Source of the DNA: Clostridium sp.
GTDB taxonomy: Bacteria > Bacillota_I > Bacilli_A > Acholeplasmatales > Anaeroplasmataceae
Direction of reading: 5' to 3'
NCBI GenBank assembly: GCA_022010015.1
Contig: CP091735.1
Coordinates: 558,001-622,000 of the forward strand
DNA: 64,000 nucleotides
This document shows, in pieces, positions 23,224-31,722 of this stretch. Below the pieces are notes generated by a model. It was given only the letters and a program-made list of their open reading frames with translations. It made no database searches and was not told the DNA's origin. The position numbers and the translations under genes are program-made. Each line of letters opens with the position of its first letter. Within the stretch, counting starts at the first letter, position 1.

Positions 23224-24946
23224 ATGTCGTTTTTTTACCTAACAATTTTTTTATAATTTCAATTATATTATTATTGCTTCTTCTTACAATTTATAAGAAA
23301 CAGGCAGGAATATATTTTATTCTAATTTTTGTTCTTACCGCAATTTCAGCATTTGGCTATTTAGAGCTCTACACAATAGATAACCTTAATTTAAAGGATA
23401 AAGCTATTTTAGCTAATACCATTACCTATGTAGGCGGCTGCTTTATTCCTATTTTAATGCTTACATCTATTTGTGATCTTACCAATTTCAAAAAAATGGA
23501 AAATATTTAAAAATCTTCTTCTTCGTAATTGCAGTCATTATTTTTTTCATTTGTTTTTAACTAATAACCTTCATCACCTATTCTATAAAAAGCATTGAGC
23601 TTATTAAGATAGGCAATCATTATAAATTAAAAAAGGAATATGGTATAGTGCATACCATTCATTATATTTATCTTTCCTTAATAGTTGCTTCCATTATTTT
23701 TGTAGCAATTAAATCATTTAATAATAAGGCTAATGTTCCCTTTAAAACAAGCCTTGCTGTATCAACAATACTTTTCATAAATATTCTAACCTTTTTCCTA
23801 GAAAAAAAATAATAAATTCAAGCTATGAGCTTATTGGCCTTGCCTATATATTATCGGAAGTAATTCTTTTTATTTCTATTTAGGAAAATGCGACTATATG
23901 ATGTTTCAATGCTAACAACCTCTTCCCTAGATAATGATAAATTCTATGGATTTATTGTTTTTAGATCACCATCATCATTACTTAGGCGCAAATAAAAACT
24001 ATTAAGGAATGGTTCAAAGAGGTCAACAAAATAAATATTGATCATCATATTAATGACAACTCTATATTTTTTTAAAATCCATTCACGATTTTTTTCCAAA
24101 AACTAATAAAAAAACAAGATACTATTATCAAGCAAAATGAAAAAAATATTATAAGCTAGATTATCAAATTTTTGTATAACACTCGTAAAACAAAAATATT
24201 AGCTTATATCATAATTTGCTCTGATGATACCAAAAAAATCAACAATATTTAAGCTTATTAAATAATTATAATGAAAAGCTAGAAGCTATGGTTTTTATTA
24301 AAAACCAAGCATCTTAAGGAAATTCAAAATGATATAATTTTTAAGTATGGCCAATATTGTTGAAAATAGAGATTTAAACACAGGTGGTCATATTAAAAGA
24401 ACAAGTGATTGTATAAAAAAATATTTGTTCCGGAAATTAAAAAAAGTGGATTATATAGCTATGAGGATGAATTTTTATAATAATGTAATTACTGCTGCTC
24501 CTCTTCATGATTTTGGAAAAATCGCTATTCCTGATAGCATTTTAAATAAGCATGGTAAATTTACAGATGATGAATATAATATCATGAAGCTTCATCCTAT
24601 TAAGGGAGCCAAAATTGTAGGTGAAATACTTCAAAGCTCTGAGGATGAATATTTCCGAAGAATAGCTGTAAACATTGCCTATTACCATCACGAAAAATAT
24701 GATGGTAGTGGCTATCCATCTAAGCTTAAAGGTGAAGAAATACCTTTTGAGGCTAGAATAATGGCTCTTGCTGACGTATTTGATGCTTTAGTTTCAAAAC
24801 GCTGCTATAAAGAAAAATATAGCTATGAAAAAGCCTTTAATATTATTAGTGAATCACTTGGTACTCACTTCGACCCAACACTAGGTAAGATATTCTTAAA
24901 TTGTCGTGATGATTTAATAACATATTATGACAAAGTTTCGGATTAA
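23224..24946 (+). CDS. HD-GYP phosphodiesterase with 7TM sensor
   Basis: Degrades cyclic di-GMP. The N-terminal half has seven or eight helices (LLLLLLTIYKKQAGIYF, LKDKAILANTITYVGGCFIP) of the type found in membrane histidine kinases, without any kinase domain. The C-terminal HD-GYP domain is complete: HDFGKIAIPDSILNKHGKF, HHEKYDGSGYPSKLKG and RIMALADVFDALVSKRCYKE. Restored length is about 570 residues. The domain from 24347 on is intact except near 24432; the sensor part is broken at 23231, 23250, 23492, 23540, 23805 and 24070-24180. Start at 23224 follows GGAGG. Confidence 0.9.
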
Positions 24947-25040
24947 TAAGATATTTAAATATTTAATTTAATATGGTATAATTATAAAGTAATAGAGAGT
25001 ATATATTTTAATTATTTTTTTAGTACAATGGGGTATTAAA

Positions 25041-25604
25041 ATGAAAAAAAGCTATTAATTTCAGGCATACTTTCCTCTTATATAAGGCAGGATAAATATG
25101 AAACAATCAAAAAGTGATAATAAGGGCTATAAAATTTATAATGATATTTTACAATATCGTCCTGATTTTTGTATTATTCATTATAATAGCTTAAATGGCT
25201 ATTATCCCTTATTTAGGATGATTTTTAGATCGACCAAACACTAAAATTATTTATGTAACTCCTATAATGGAGCTTGGAATGCTTGAAAGCTTTTATTGAT
25301 AATCCCTATTTCTTCGTTTTTAGATGAAAAGCATATATTTGCAATTGAAGAAATTATTTATTCAATGGAAAAATATATAGCTAAAATTGAGCTTTTAGCT
25401 AATAAGCTTAGTGAAGCAAATTATAAGCTAAACGAAGAAAAAATGGTGAAAAAAGCTAAAATCATTTTAATGAAGCATAAGCTTAGTGAGGATGAAGCCT
25501 ATAAGACTATTTTTAAAAAAATAGCTATGGATTTAAGAATATCTAAGCTTGAGGCTGCTAAAAAAATATTAGAAAAATACGATGAAAAAAATAATTTGAG
25601 GTGA
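25041..25604 (+). CDS. ANTAR-domain regulator
   Basis: An RNA-binding antiterminator type protein. The C-terminal ANTAR domain reads KAKIILMKHKLSEDEAYKTI followed by MDLRISKLEAAKKIL (residues about 130-185), after a coiled-coil linker (KYIAKIELLANKLSEANYKL). The N-terminal 110 residues look like a receiver fold whose conserved Asp I cannot place, because several run-length breaks lie there (25047, 25140, 25200, 25235, 25290). The stop is 5 bases ahead of the inferred rnfC start, so it is cotranscribed with rnf. A TATAAT-like box (GGTATAATTATA, about 24972) lies upstream. Confidence 0.85.
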
Positions 25605-25609
25605 AAAAA

Positions 25610-26916
25610 ATGATTGCAAAAAAACAAGAGAAATAGCAGATATCAGAAAATTAACCAAGTCACTTCCAACTATGCGTTATGTTGATCCTGATTATGTCTA
25701 TATTGCTGTTACAAATGCAAGATGTGCAACCGCCGAGGTATTCGTTAAACCTGGAGATAAGGTTAAGGTAGGTAGTGTTATTGGTTTAAGAAAAGGTCCT
25801 TTCTTTGAACAAAATATGCATTCTACTGTCAGCGGAGAGGTTGTAGGAATTGTAAAAAAATTCCACCGAAGTGGAAAGCTTGTTGATTTCGTACAAATTA
25901 AAAATGATAAAAAGGATGAGCTTTGTGAAACAGTTCATGAAAGAACTCCTGAAGAAATCGCTAAGCTTACAAGAGAGGATTTCGTAAGGATCACTAAAGA
26001 AATGAGCCTAGTAGGACTTGGAGGTAGTTCATTTCCAACCTACATTAAATTCCAAACTCAAGATCCAATTCATACTATTTGTATAAATGGAATCGAATGT
26101 GAGCCATATCTATCAAGTGACCACCGCTTAATGATGGAATTCCCTGATCGAATTATGAAGGGAATCAGCTATGCAATGCAAGCCTTTGGTGCTAAAAAGG
26201 CCTATATTTGTATTAAAAAGAAATATCAAGATTTATATGATGTTTTAACAGCTGTTAAAGGTAGATACCCAAATTTAAATGTTGAAATTGCTAGAGTTGG
26301 TAATTATTATCCTCAAGGCTGGGAAATTGAAATGATTAAAAGCTGTTTAGGAATTCACATTCCATCTGGAGTTTTACCTGCTAAATATGGTATTATGAAC
26401 TTCAACGTTTCAACAATTGTTGGACTTTATAAAGCTATCCGTTATAATATGCCAGTTGTAAAAAGAAACTTCACACTTACTGGTGATGGCATTAAATTCC
26501 CTCAAAACTTTAGAGTAAGAATTGGTACCTCAGTTCAAGAATTAATATCACTTTGTGATGGCTATACTGATGATAAGGATAAGGTTTTAATTATGGGTGG
26601 ACCTATGATGGGTGCTTGCCAGGTTAGAGATGACTGTGTAATTACTAAAACCTGTACATCTATCATTGTTTTACAGCATGAAGAATATAGGGAGGAGCCT
26701 TGTGTTCGCTGTGGTTCTTGTGTTTTATCATGTCCAGTTGGCCTACAGCCAGTTCAAATTATGAACGCTACTAAAAACAAAGATGGTAAAATGCTTAAAA
26801 AGCTAAAGGTATTAAGCTGTATTGAATGTGGATTATGTACATATAGCTGTACTTCTAAAATAAAAGTAACTGATTATTGTCGTCAAGGCAAAAAATTAGC
26901 TAAGATGGCAAAGTAG
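25610..26916 (+). CDS. rnfC: RNF complex subunit C
   Basis: Membrane-associated subunit of the ferredoxin:NAD+ oxidoreductase that pumps Na+ or H+. N-terminal barrel-sandwich (DYVYIAVTNARCATAEVFVK), FMN/NADH-binding 51-kDa-like part (LVGLGGSSFPTYIKF, NGIECEPYLSSDHR), and two [4Fe-4S] motifs CVRCGSCVLSCP and CIECGLCTYSC. About 434 residues. The inferred start MIAKTREIADIRKLTKSLP needs the 7-base run at 25618-25624 read as 5; the remainder is intact. First of seven genes with overlaps or gaps of 10 bases or less. Confidence 0.96.
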
Positions 26917-26926
26917 GAGGATATAT

Positions 26927-28035
26927 ATGAAATTTATTCGAGAAACAGCTCCTTATATTCGTAAGCAAGCCAGTGTAAAAAGAATGATGCTTGATGTAAT
27001 AATTGCACTTCTACCTGTAGTTTTATTTGCAATTATTCAAAATGGTTGGAATGGCATATATGTAATATTATTGTCAATAGTAATAATGCTTGCTGGAGAA
27101 ATAATTTGCCATATGCTAACACATTGGCCAAAGGATATGAAATTTAAGGAATTATTTAGTAAGGATGGCTTTAAAAAGGTAAAATCAACCTATACTATTA
27201 ACAATATTACAGCACCACTTATAAGTGCTATAATTTATTCAATGATTATGCCAGCTGGAGCTCCAGCCTACGTAGTAATCGTAGGTGCATTATTTGGAAT
27301 TCTTGTTGGTAAAATGGCCTTTGGTGGTTTAGGAAATAATGTCTTTAACCCAGCTGCTGTAGGAAGAATTTTTGTTCTTATTTGCTTTGGCTCAAAAATA
27401 AATAATGCTACCGCAAATGGCATAATAGATGTTGCTGCTGGTGGAACCCCACTTGCTCAGCTTAGTGAATCATTAAAGAATTTCAATTATGCAATTGCTA
27501 ATTATCCTTTAAAGGATTTATTCCTTGGTAATATTCCTGGTATGATGGGTGAGGTTAGTGCCTTATGTATATTAATCGGTGCCATCTATCTATTTGCAAG
27601 ACGCAGTGCTGATTTAAGATGTGCTCTATCAATGATTGTATCATTTACAATAATTATGCTTACTGTTGGTATTATGGGCTATGTAAAAAGACCTGGGATA
27701 ATCCATTTGAATTTGTTTCATATGAATTATTATCTGGTGGATTATTATTTGGTGCTACATTTATGATAACCGATCCTGTAACTGGTCCAGTAAATAAGGT
27801 TGGTAGAATTGCCTATGGTACTCTTGCTGGTATAATTACTGCTCTTGTTCGTCTTCTTGGGGCTTACCCAGAGGGTGTAGCATTTAGTATTTTAATTTGT
27901 AATATGTTTGCTCCTATGATTGATCATTTAACAATTAAAAATGCTAAATATAATTGGCGACAAGCCCTAATTTCTGTTTTAGTAATGTGTGTTATATGTC
28001 TTGTTGTAGCATTCTCAGTGAAGGGGGCATTATAA
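26927..28035 (+). CDS. rnfD: RNF complex subunit D
   Basis: Integral membrane subunit carrying covalent FMN. Begins MKFIRETAPYIRKQASVKRM; helices are typical of the RnfD/NqrB family; GGLGNNVFNPAAVGRIF and FMITDPVTGPVN are the conserved loops. About 368 residues. A break at 27689-27693 is unusual: the run has 5 A where 6 (or 3) are needed, one of few places where a run looks too short. The stop overlaps the rnfG start (TAATG). Confidence 0.95.
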
Positions 28036-28567
28036 TGAAAAAAAGAATATATTAATAGGTGTTATTTTTAATGAGCATATGTATTGTATGCGCCGCCCTA
28101 ATTTCTGGTGTTAATTTATTTACAAAACCAATAATTGATGAAAATAATATTACAAAGGAAAATAATCTTTGTAAAAAGATCTTTAAAAATTATGATAATG
28201 CTAAAGAAACCATTACTGATGGCTTTAGCTCAGATGAAATAACTAAGTTAGTCATTGCTTGTGATAATTCAAATGAGGTTTTAGGTTATATCTACACTGT
28301 AAGTGGTAAAAATGCTTATGGTGAAATAACTCTTCTAGTTGGTATTAATACTAATAAAGAATTAGTTAGTGTTGAATTTATGACAAATGGTCAATCATTT
28401 TCAAGTGAAACAGCAAATCATGTTAAAAAAACAATTATGTAGCTGGTATAACAAATAGCGATGTAGACAGTATTGATACCGCCTGCGGTGCAACATTTGG
28501 AGCTAAGCTAGTTAAAGAGCTTGTTGGTCAAGCATTTACTGATGTAGCTACAAGGGAGGCAGCCTAA
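28035..28567 (+). CDS. rnfG: RNF complex subunit G
   Basis: Subunit with one membrane helix (LIGVIFLMSICIVCAALISGV) and a periplasmic-side FMN-binding domain. The covalent FMN threonine is in DTACGATFGAKLV, a variant of the S/T-GAT motif with Cys in front of Gly. About 175 residues. Breaks at 28038-28045 and 28426-28432 (7-base runs, 5 expected). The stop overlaps the rnfE start (TAATG). Confidence 0.93.
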
Positions 28568-29315
28568 TGAAAGAAAAAAATTTCCTATAAAAAAAGAATT
28601 TGTAAAAGGAATATTTGCAGAAAAACCCTGTACTTGTTTCTCTACTTGGTATGTGTCCAACTCTTGCAACTACTAAAAAGCCTTGAGGCAGCGTTTGGTA
28701 TGGGTCTATTAGTTTCTAATAACCTTATGCTTCTCAAACCTAATTATTTCTCTTTTAAGAAAAAAATAATTCCTCAAGAAGTAAAAAAATTCCTGCTTAT
28801 ATAGTTATAATAGCTTCACTAGTTACTATTGTTAAAATGTTTACTGAAGCCTTCTTACCTGATTTATATAATTCTCTTGGTGTATTTATTTCTCTAATCG
28901 TTGTTAACTGTATAATTCTTGGTAGAGCTGAAGCCTTCGCTTCAAAGCATGGTCCTCTTGCATCAATTATGGATGCTCTAGGAATGGGCATTGGCTTTAC
29001 AATGGCATTATGCATTATGGGAATTATTCGTGAGCTTTTAGGAACTGGTGGTTTAACATTTGGTACTTATTTCCCATTCCTTGCTAACAATGGTGAGCCT
29101 AGAAGCTTTATCTTTGCAGCTGATTATGCAATAAAATTATTTGTTCAACCAACTGGTGGATTCTTAACACTTGGTGTTATCCTTGCCGTAATTACTTGCT
29201 TTAAAAATAAAAAGCAGGATAAAATTGAAGCAATAAATAAAGCAAAAAAAGCTTAAAGAACTTGAAGAAAAGAAAAAAAGCTATGCTAGCACAAAAAGGA
29301 GACAAAGTAATATGA
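28567..29315 (+). CDS. rnfE: RNF complex subunit E
   Basis: Six-helix membrane subunit, about 245 residues. It begins MKEKFPIKKEFVKGIFAENP once the 7-base run at 28574-28580 is read as 5. Family motifs PVLVSLLGMCPTLATTKSLE and RELLGTGGLTFG are present. The charged C-terminus (KKLKELEEKKKAMLAQKGDK) becomes readable after correcting runs at 29244 and 29273. The stop overlaps the rnfA start (ATGA). Confidence 0.93.
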
Positions 29316-29891
29316 CAGCATTTATTCTTGCAATTATTAGCGCAATGCTAATTAATAACGTTACATTATCTAGATTCTATGGTATTTGTCCATTCCTTGG
29401 TGTATCTAAAAAAACTGATTCAGCTCTTGGTATGGGTGTTGCAGTATTCTTTGTAATATTTATTGCATCATTAGTAACCTGGCCAATTTATCATTATATC
29501 CTAGTTCCAGCTGGAATTGCTTTTATGGATACAATTGTTTATATTCTTGTAATTGCATCATTAGTTCAATTAGTTGAAATGGTAATTAAAAAAATATTCA
29601 CCATCACTTTATAAAGCACTTGGTGTTTATCTACCACTTATAACAACTAACTGTGCTGTACTAGGTGTTGCCCAAGGAAATACTGATTCTAATTTAACAT
29701 TTGCTGCTTCAATGGCTAATGCTATCGGTACATCTCTTGGATTTATTCTAATAATCTTTGCATTCTCATGTATTAGAAATAGACTTGAAGCATCTAACGC
29801 TCCAAGAGCATTTAAAGGCATTCCTATTGCTTTGCTTACTGCTGCTTTAATGAGCCTTGCAATTTTAGGCTTGACAGGAATGATTAAATGA
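29312..29891 (+). CDS. rnfA: RNF complex subunit A
   Basis: Six-helix membrane subunit, paralogous to RnfE, which together hold a membrane [2Fe-2S] cluster in characterised complexes. Conserved NNVTLSRFYGICPFLGVSKK and LPLITTNCAVLGVA contain the two cysteines that hold the cluster. About 192 residues, normal. One break at 29589-29595 (7-base run). The stop TGA overlaps the start of the next small gene (ATGA). Confidence 0.95.
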
Positions 29892-30132
29892 TTTTAGCTA
29901 AAAACACAGGATTATTAATAATAGGAATAATCCTAATAATGTTTTTTTAATTGGTTTATTCTTCGTAAGCTATCTATTAAATAAAAGAACTCCCATCCCT
30001 AAAGGATGTGAGCAAATAGCCTATGATGTTCAAAGCTGTAGTGGCTGTAAGGAAACATCATGTGAATATCATATTCGAGCCGAAGAAATGCTAAAGAAAA
30101 TGCAAATAGAAATGAAGGAGAAAGAAAAATGA
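29888..30132 (+). CDS. Small membrane protein with four cysteines, between rnfA and rnfB
   Basis: Not a standard RNF subunit. The restored 80 residues consist of one membrane helix (LLIIGIILIMFLIGLFFVSYLL), then a short Cys region (KGCEQIAYDVQSCSGCKETS followed by CEYH: C-x11-C-x2-C-x4-C) and a charged helix (RAEEMLKKMQIEMKEKEK). The cysteine spacing could hold an Fe-S cluster or a metal. It overlaps rnfA in front and rnfB behind by 4 bases each (ATGA), so it is made in fixed ratio with them. One break at 29942-29948 (7 T, 5 expected). Confidence 0.75.
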
Positions 30133-30449
30133 TTATTTTATGGTCAATATTAGTTCTTGCTGGTCTAGGTCTTCTTTTCGGACTTGGACTTGCAATTGCT
30201 TCAAAGGTATTTTATGTTAAAGAAGATACAAGAATTACAGATATAGCTAAAATGCTACCAAATTACAACTGTGGATCTTGTGGATTTCCTGGTTGTGCAG
30301 GCTTTGCTGAAGCTATTGTTAAAGGTGAAGCAACAATGCTTAGTCAATGTAAACCAGGTAAACCTGAAACTAACTTTGCAAACATTAGAAAATATCTAGA
30401 TGAGCATCCAAATGATGATGGTACAATCAATCCAATAAAAATAAAATAG
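30129..30449 (+). CDS. rnfB: Short RNF subunit B
   Basis: The N-terminal membrane helix (IILWSILVLAGLGLLFGLGLA) and the first Fe-S domain YNCGSCGFPGCAGFAEAIV followed 16 residues on by CKPG are as in RnfB. The protein stops at 106 residues, before the two ferredoxin-type [4Fe-4S] domains that carry electrons in usual RnfB (about 260-330 residues). The stop is followed within 10 bases by a terminator, so this is the true end and not a run-length break. Electrons from ferredoxin must enter another way, perhaps through the small Cys protein or a separate ferredoxin. Confidence 0.9.
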   Translation: MIILWSILVLAGLGLLFGLGLAIASKVFYVKEDTRITDIAKMLPNYNCGSCGFPGCAGFAEAIVKGEATMLSQCKPGKPETNFANIRKYLDEHPNDDGTINPIKIK

Positions 30450-30459
30450 TATTTAAAGA

Positions 30460-30485
30460 GGCTGTAGAAATAACAGCCTTTTATT
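30460..30485 (+). terminator. Terminator of the rnf operon
   Basis: Stem GGCTGT (30460-30465) with ACAGCC (30473-30478) and a TTTTATT tail, right behind rnfB. Confidence 0.8.
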
Positions 30486-30507
30486 ATGCATACAAATATA
30501 ATTAAAA

Positions 30508-30536
30508 GGACATAACATCAAATTGATATTATGTCC
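30508..30536. repeat. Cassette-end hairpin, copy 1
   Basis: Imperfect palindrome of 29 bases: arms GGACATAA and TTATGTCC, inner arms ATCAA and TTGAT. It is followed by a T-rich tail in both directions, so it can act as terminator for the minus-strand immunity gene ending at 30545. The same 29 bases occur at 31150, 51414 and 52892. Confidence 0.85.
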
Positions 30537-30544
30537 AATTTTAT

Positions 30545-30921
30545 TTAATCTCTTAAATAAGAATTATAATCAATCCAACTTTTTATAAACAAAATCAATA
30601 TTGTCAAAAAAATATTTTTTTGGGGATTTTTTTGTAATTTTTTTATATGTAATAAAAAAATACGATATAATTTCTTTCCATTTATAAAAAAATGAATATA
30701 TAAAACTCTAGTAACTTCAGGATAATACCATCCCAAAAACAAAATTATATTCCAATTTTTACGACAATTCCTAGCATAGAAAATCTTGTCTATCTTATTT
30801 AAAGGTAAAACAATAACTTCCTTTCTTCTTTTTTTAGTATTATTTGTTTTGACGTAAATATTGGTTTACTATATATTATACGCTCATTGTTTAATCTTTT
30901 CCATTTTTCAATATAATTCAT
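30545..30921 (-). CDS. Candidate immunity protein of a displaced cassette
   Basis: Restored product of about 125 residues: MNYIEKWKRLNNERIIYSKP, a basic region (KEEREVIVLPLNKIDKIFYA), and a beta-rich middle (VTRVLYIHFFINGKKLYRIF) reminiscent of bacterial PH-like domains, then KKLQKNPQKN. No family recognised. Start at 30921 follows GGAGAG. Its position between a core remnant and a cassette-end hairpin matches that of the other immunity candidates. Breaks near 30610-30660 and 30830. Confidence 0.45.
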
Positions 30922-31029
30922 ATAATTAACTCTCCAATTTTCTTAAAATAATAATCCAATCAAATCACTAGTTAAATTTTTAAGTAAAAAATACGCTGTT
31001 TTTAAAAAGGTAGATATGCAATTGTTGAC

Positions 31030-31140
31030 TCTACCACTAAGTCTCCACTTATTTGTTTTATGTTACCATAGCTATGATACTTATATCATACCATAAGCTA
31101 ACCAGCATTATCAACTATTCCTAAAATATTTTATAAGCAA
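31030..31140 (-). pseudogene. RHS core remnant without tip
   Basis: About 100 bases match the core segment encoding YKYDSYGNIKQISGDL of the intact RHS gene, with frame-destroying changes. It continues into ATTTTATAAGCAATAG and hairpin copy 2, exactly as the remnant at 51300-51413 does. No tip can be seen behind it. Marks the site of an earlier cassette. Confidence 0.7.
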
Positions 31141-31149
31141 TAGTTAAAA

Positions 31150-31178
31150 GGACATAACATCAAATTGATATTATGTCC
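31150..31178. repeat. Cassette-end hairpin, copy 2
   Basis: Same 29-base palindrome as at 30508. It lies 13 bases beyond the stop of the immunity candidate 31191-31722 on the minus strand, and joins the core remnant on the other side. Confidence 0.85.
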
Positions 31179-31190
31179 GATTTTATTTAA

Positions 31191-31722
31191 TTAATGAAAA
31201 TCAAATAATTTAGTGCTTTATGTTTAAAATTTGATACTTCTTTATATCTATACCTGCTGCAATTAATTTAGTTTTTTTAATGCTTTAACAAATTTTTTTC
31301 ATCATATTTTTAAACTAATGCTTTTTTTATTGTAAAACATTAAATCTCTCGTTAAAAAAATCCAATTTTATATCTCTATCTAATGAAATAAATATCCATC
31401 CTTGATATGCATTGTTAGGAGAGCATTTGATCAATTTAATATCTTTAAAATAAATCGTTCTTTTTATTTTTTTAAAACAACGCATCTCTAATCTATCATC
31501 AAAAAAATTTAAAATAATATCAAGAGAAATCGAGAAATAATAAATATTTATCAAAAATAGTAAATATTAGAAAAAAAATATTAAAACTGCCATAGTAATA
31601 ACATTAAATTCAAACACATTTCCATCATAAATAGTATACAAAAACAAATCCACTCGTGAAAACAAATACAAAATCTACAAATATAATTACAAGCATACCA
31701 ATAGCGTATCTTCTAAATATCA
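31191..31722 (-). CDS. Candidate immunity protein of tip A
   Basis: Restored product of about 175 residues with two membrane helices (YAIGMLVIIFVDFVFVF and VITMAVLIFFLIFTIF), then a soluble domain RCFKKIKRTIYFKDIKLIKC continuing GWIFISLDRDIKLDFF that resembles a PH-like beta fold. The start codon lies inside the last codons of the tip gene (ATG at 31722, tip stop at 31713-31715), so toxin tip and immunity are translationally coupled. No family recognised. Breaks at 31645, 31575, 31505, 31471 and 31355. Confidence 0.55.

Noticed and set aside
30129..30449. Short RnfB as a run-length artefact
   Set aside because: The open frame has no long run near its end, and a terminator starts within 11 bases of the stop, so no room exists for further domains.
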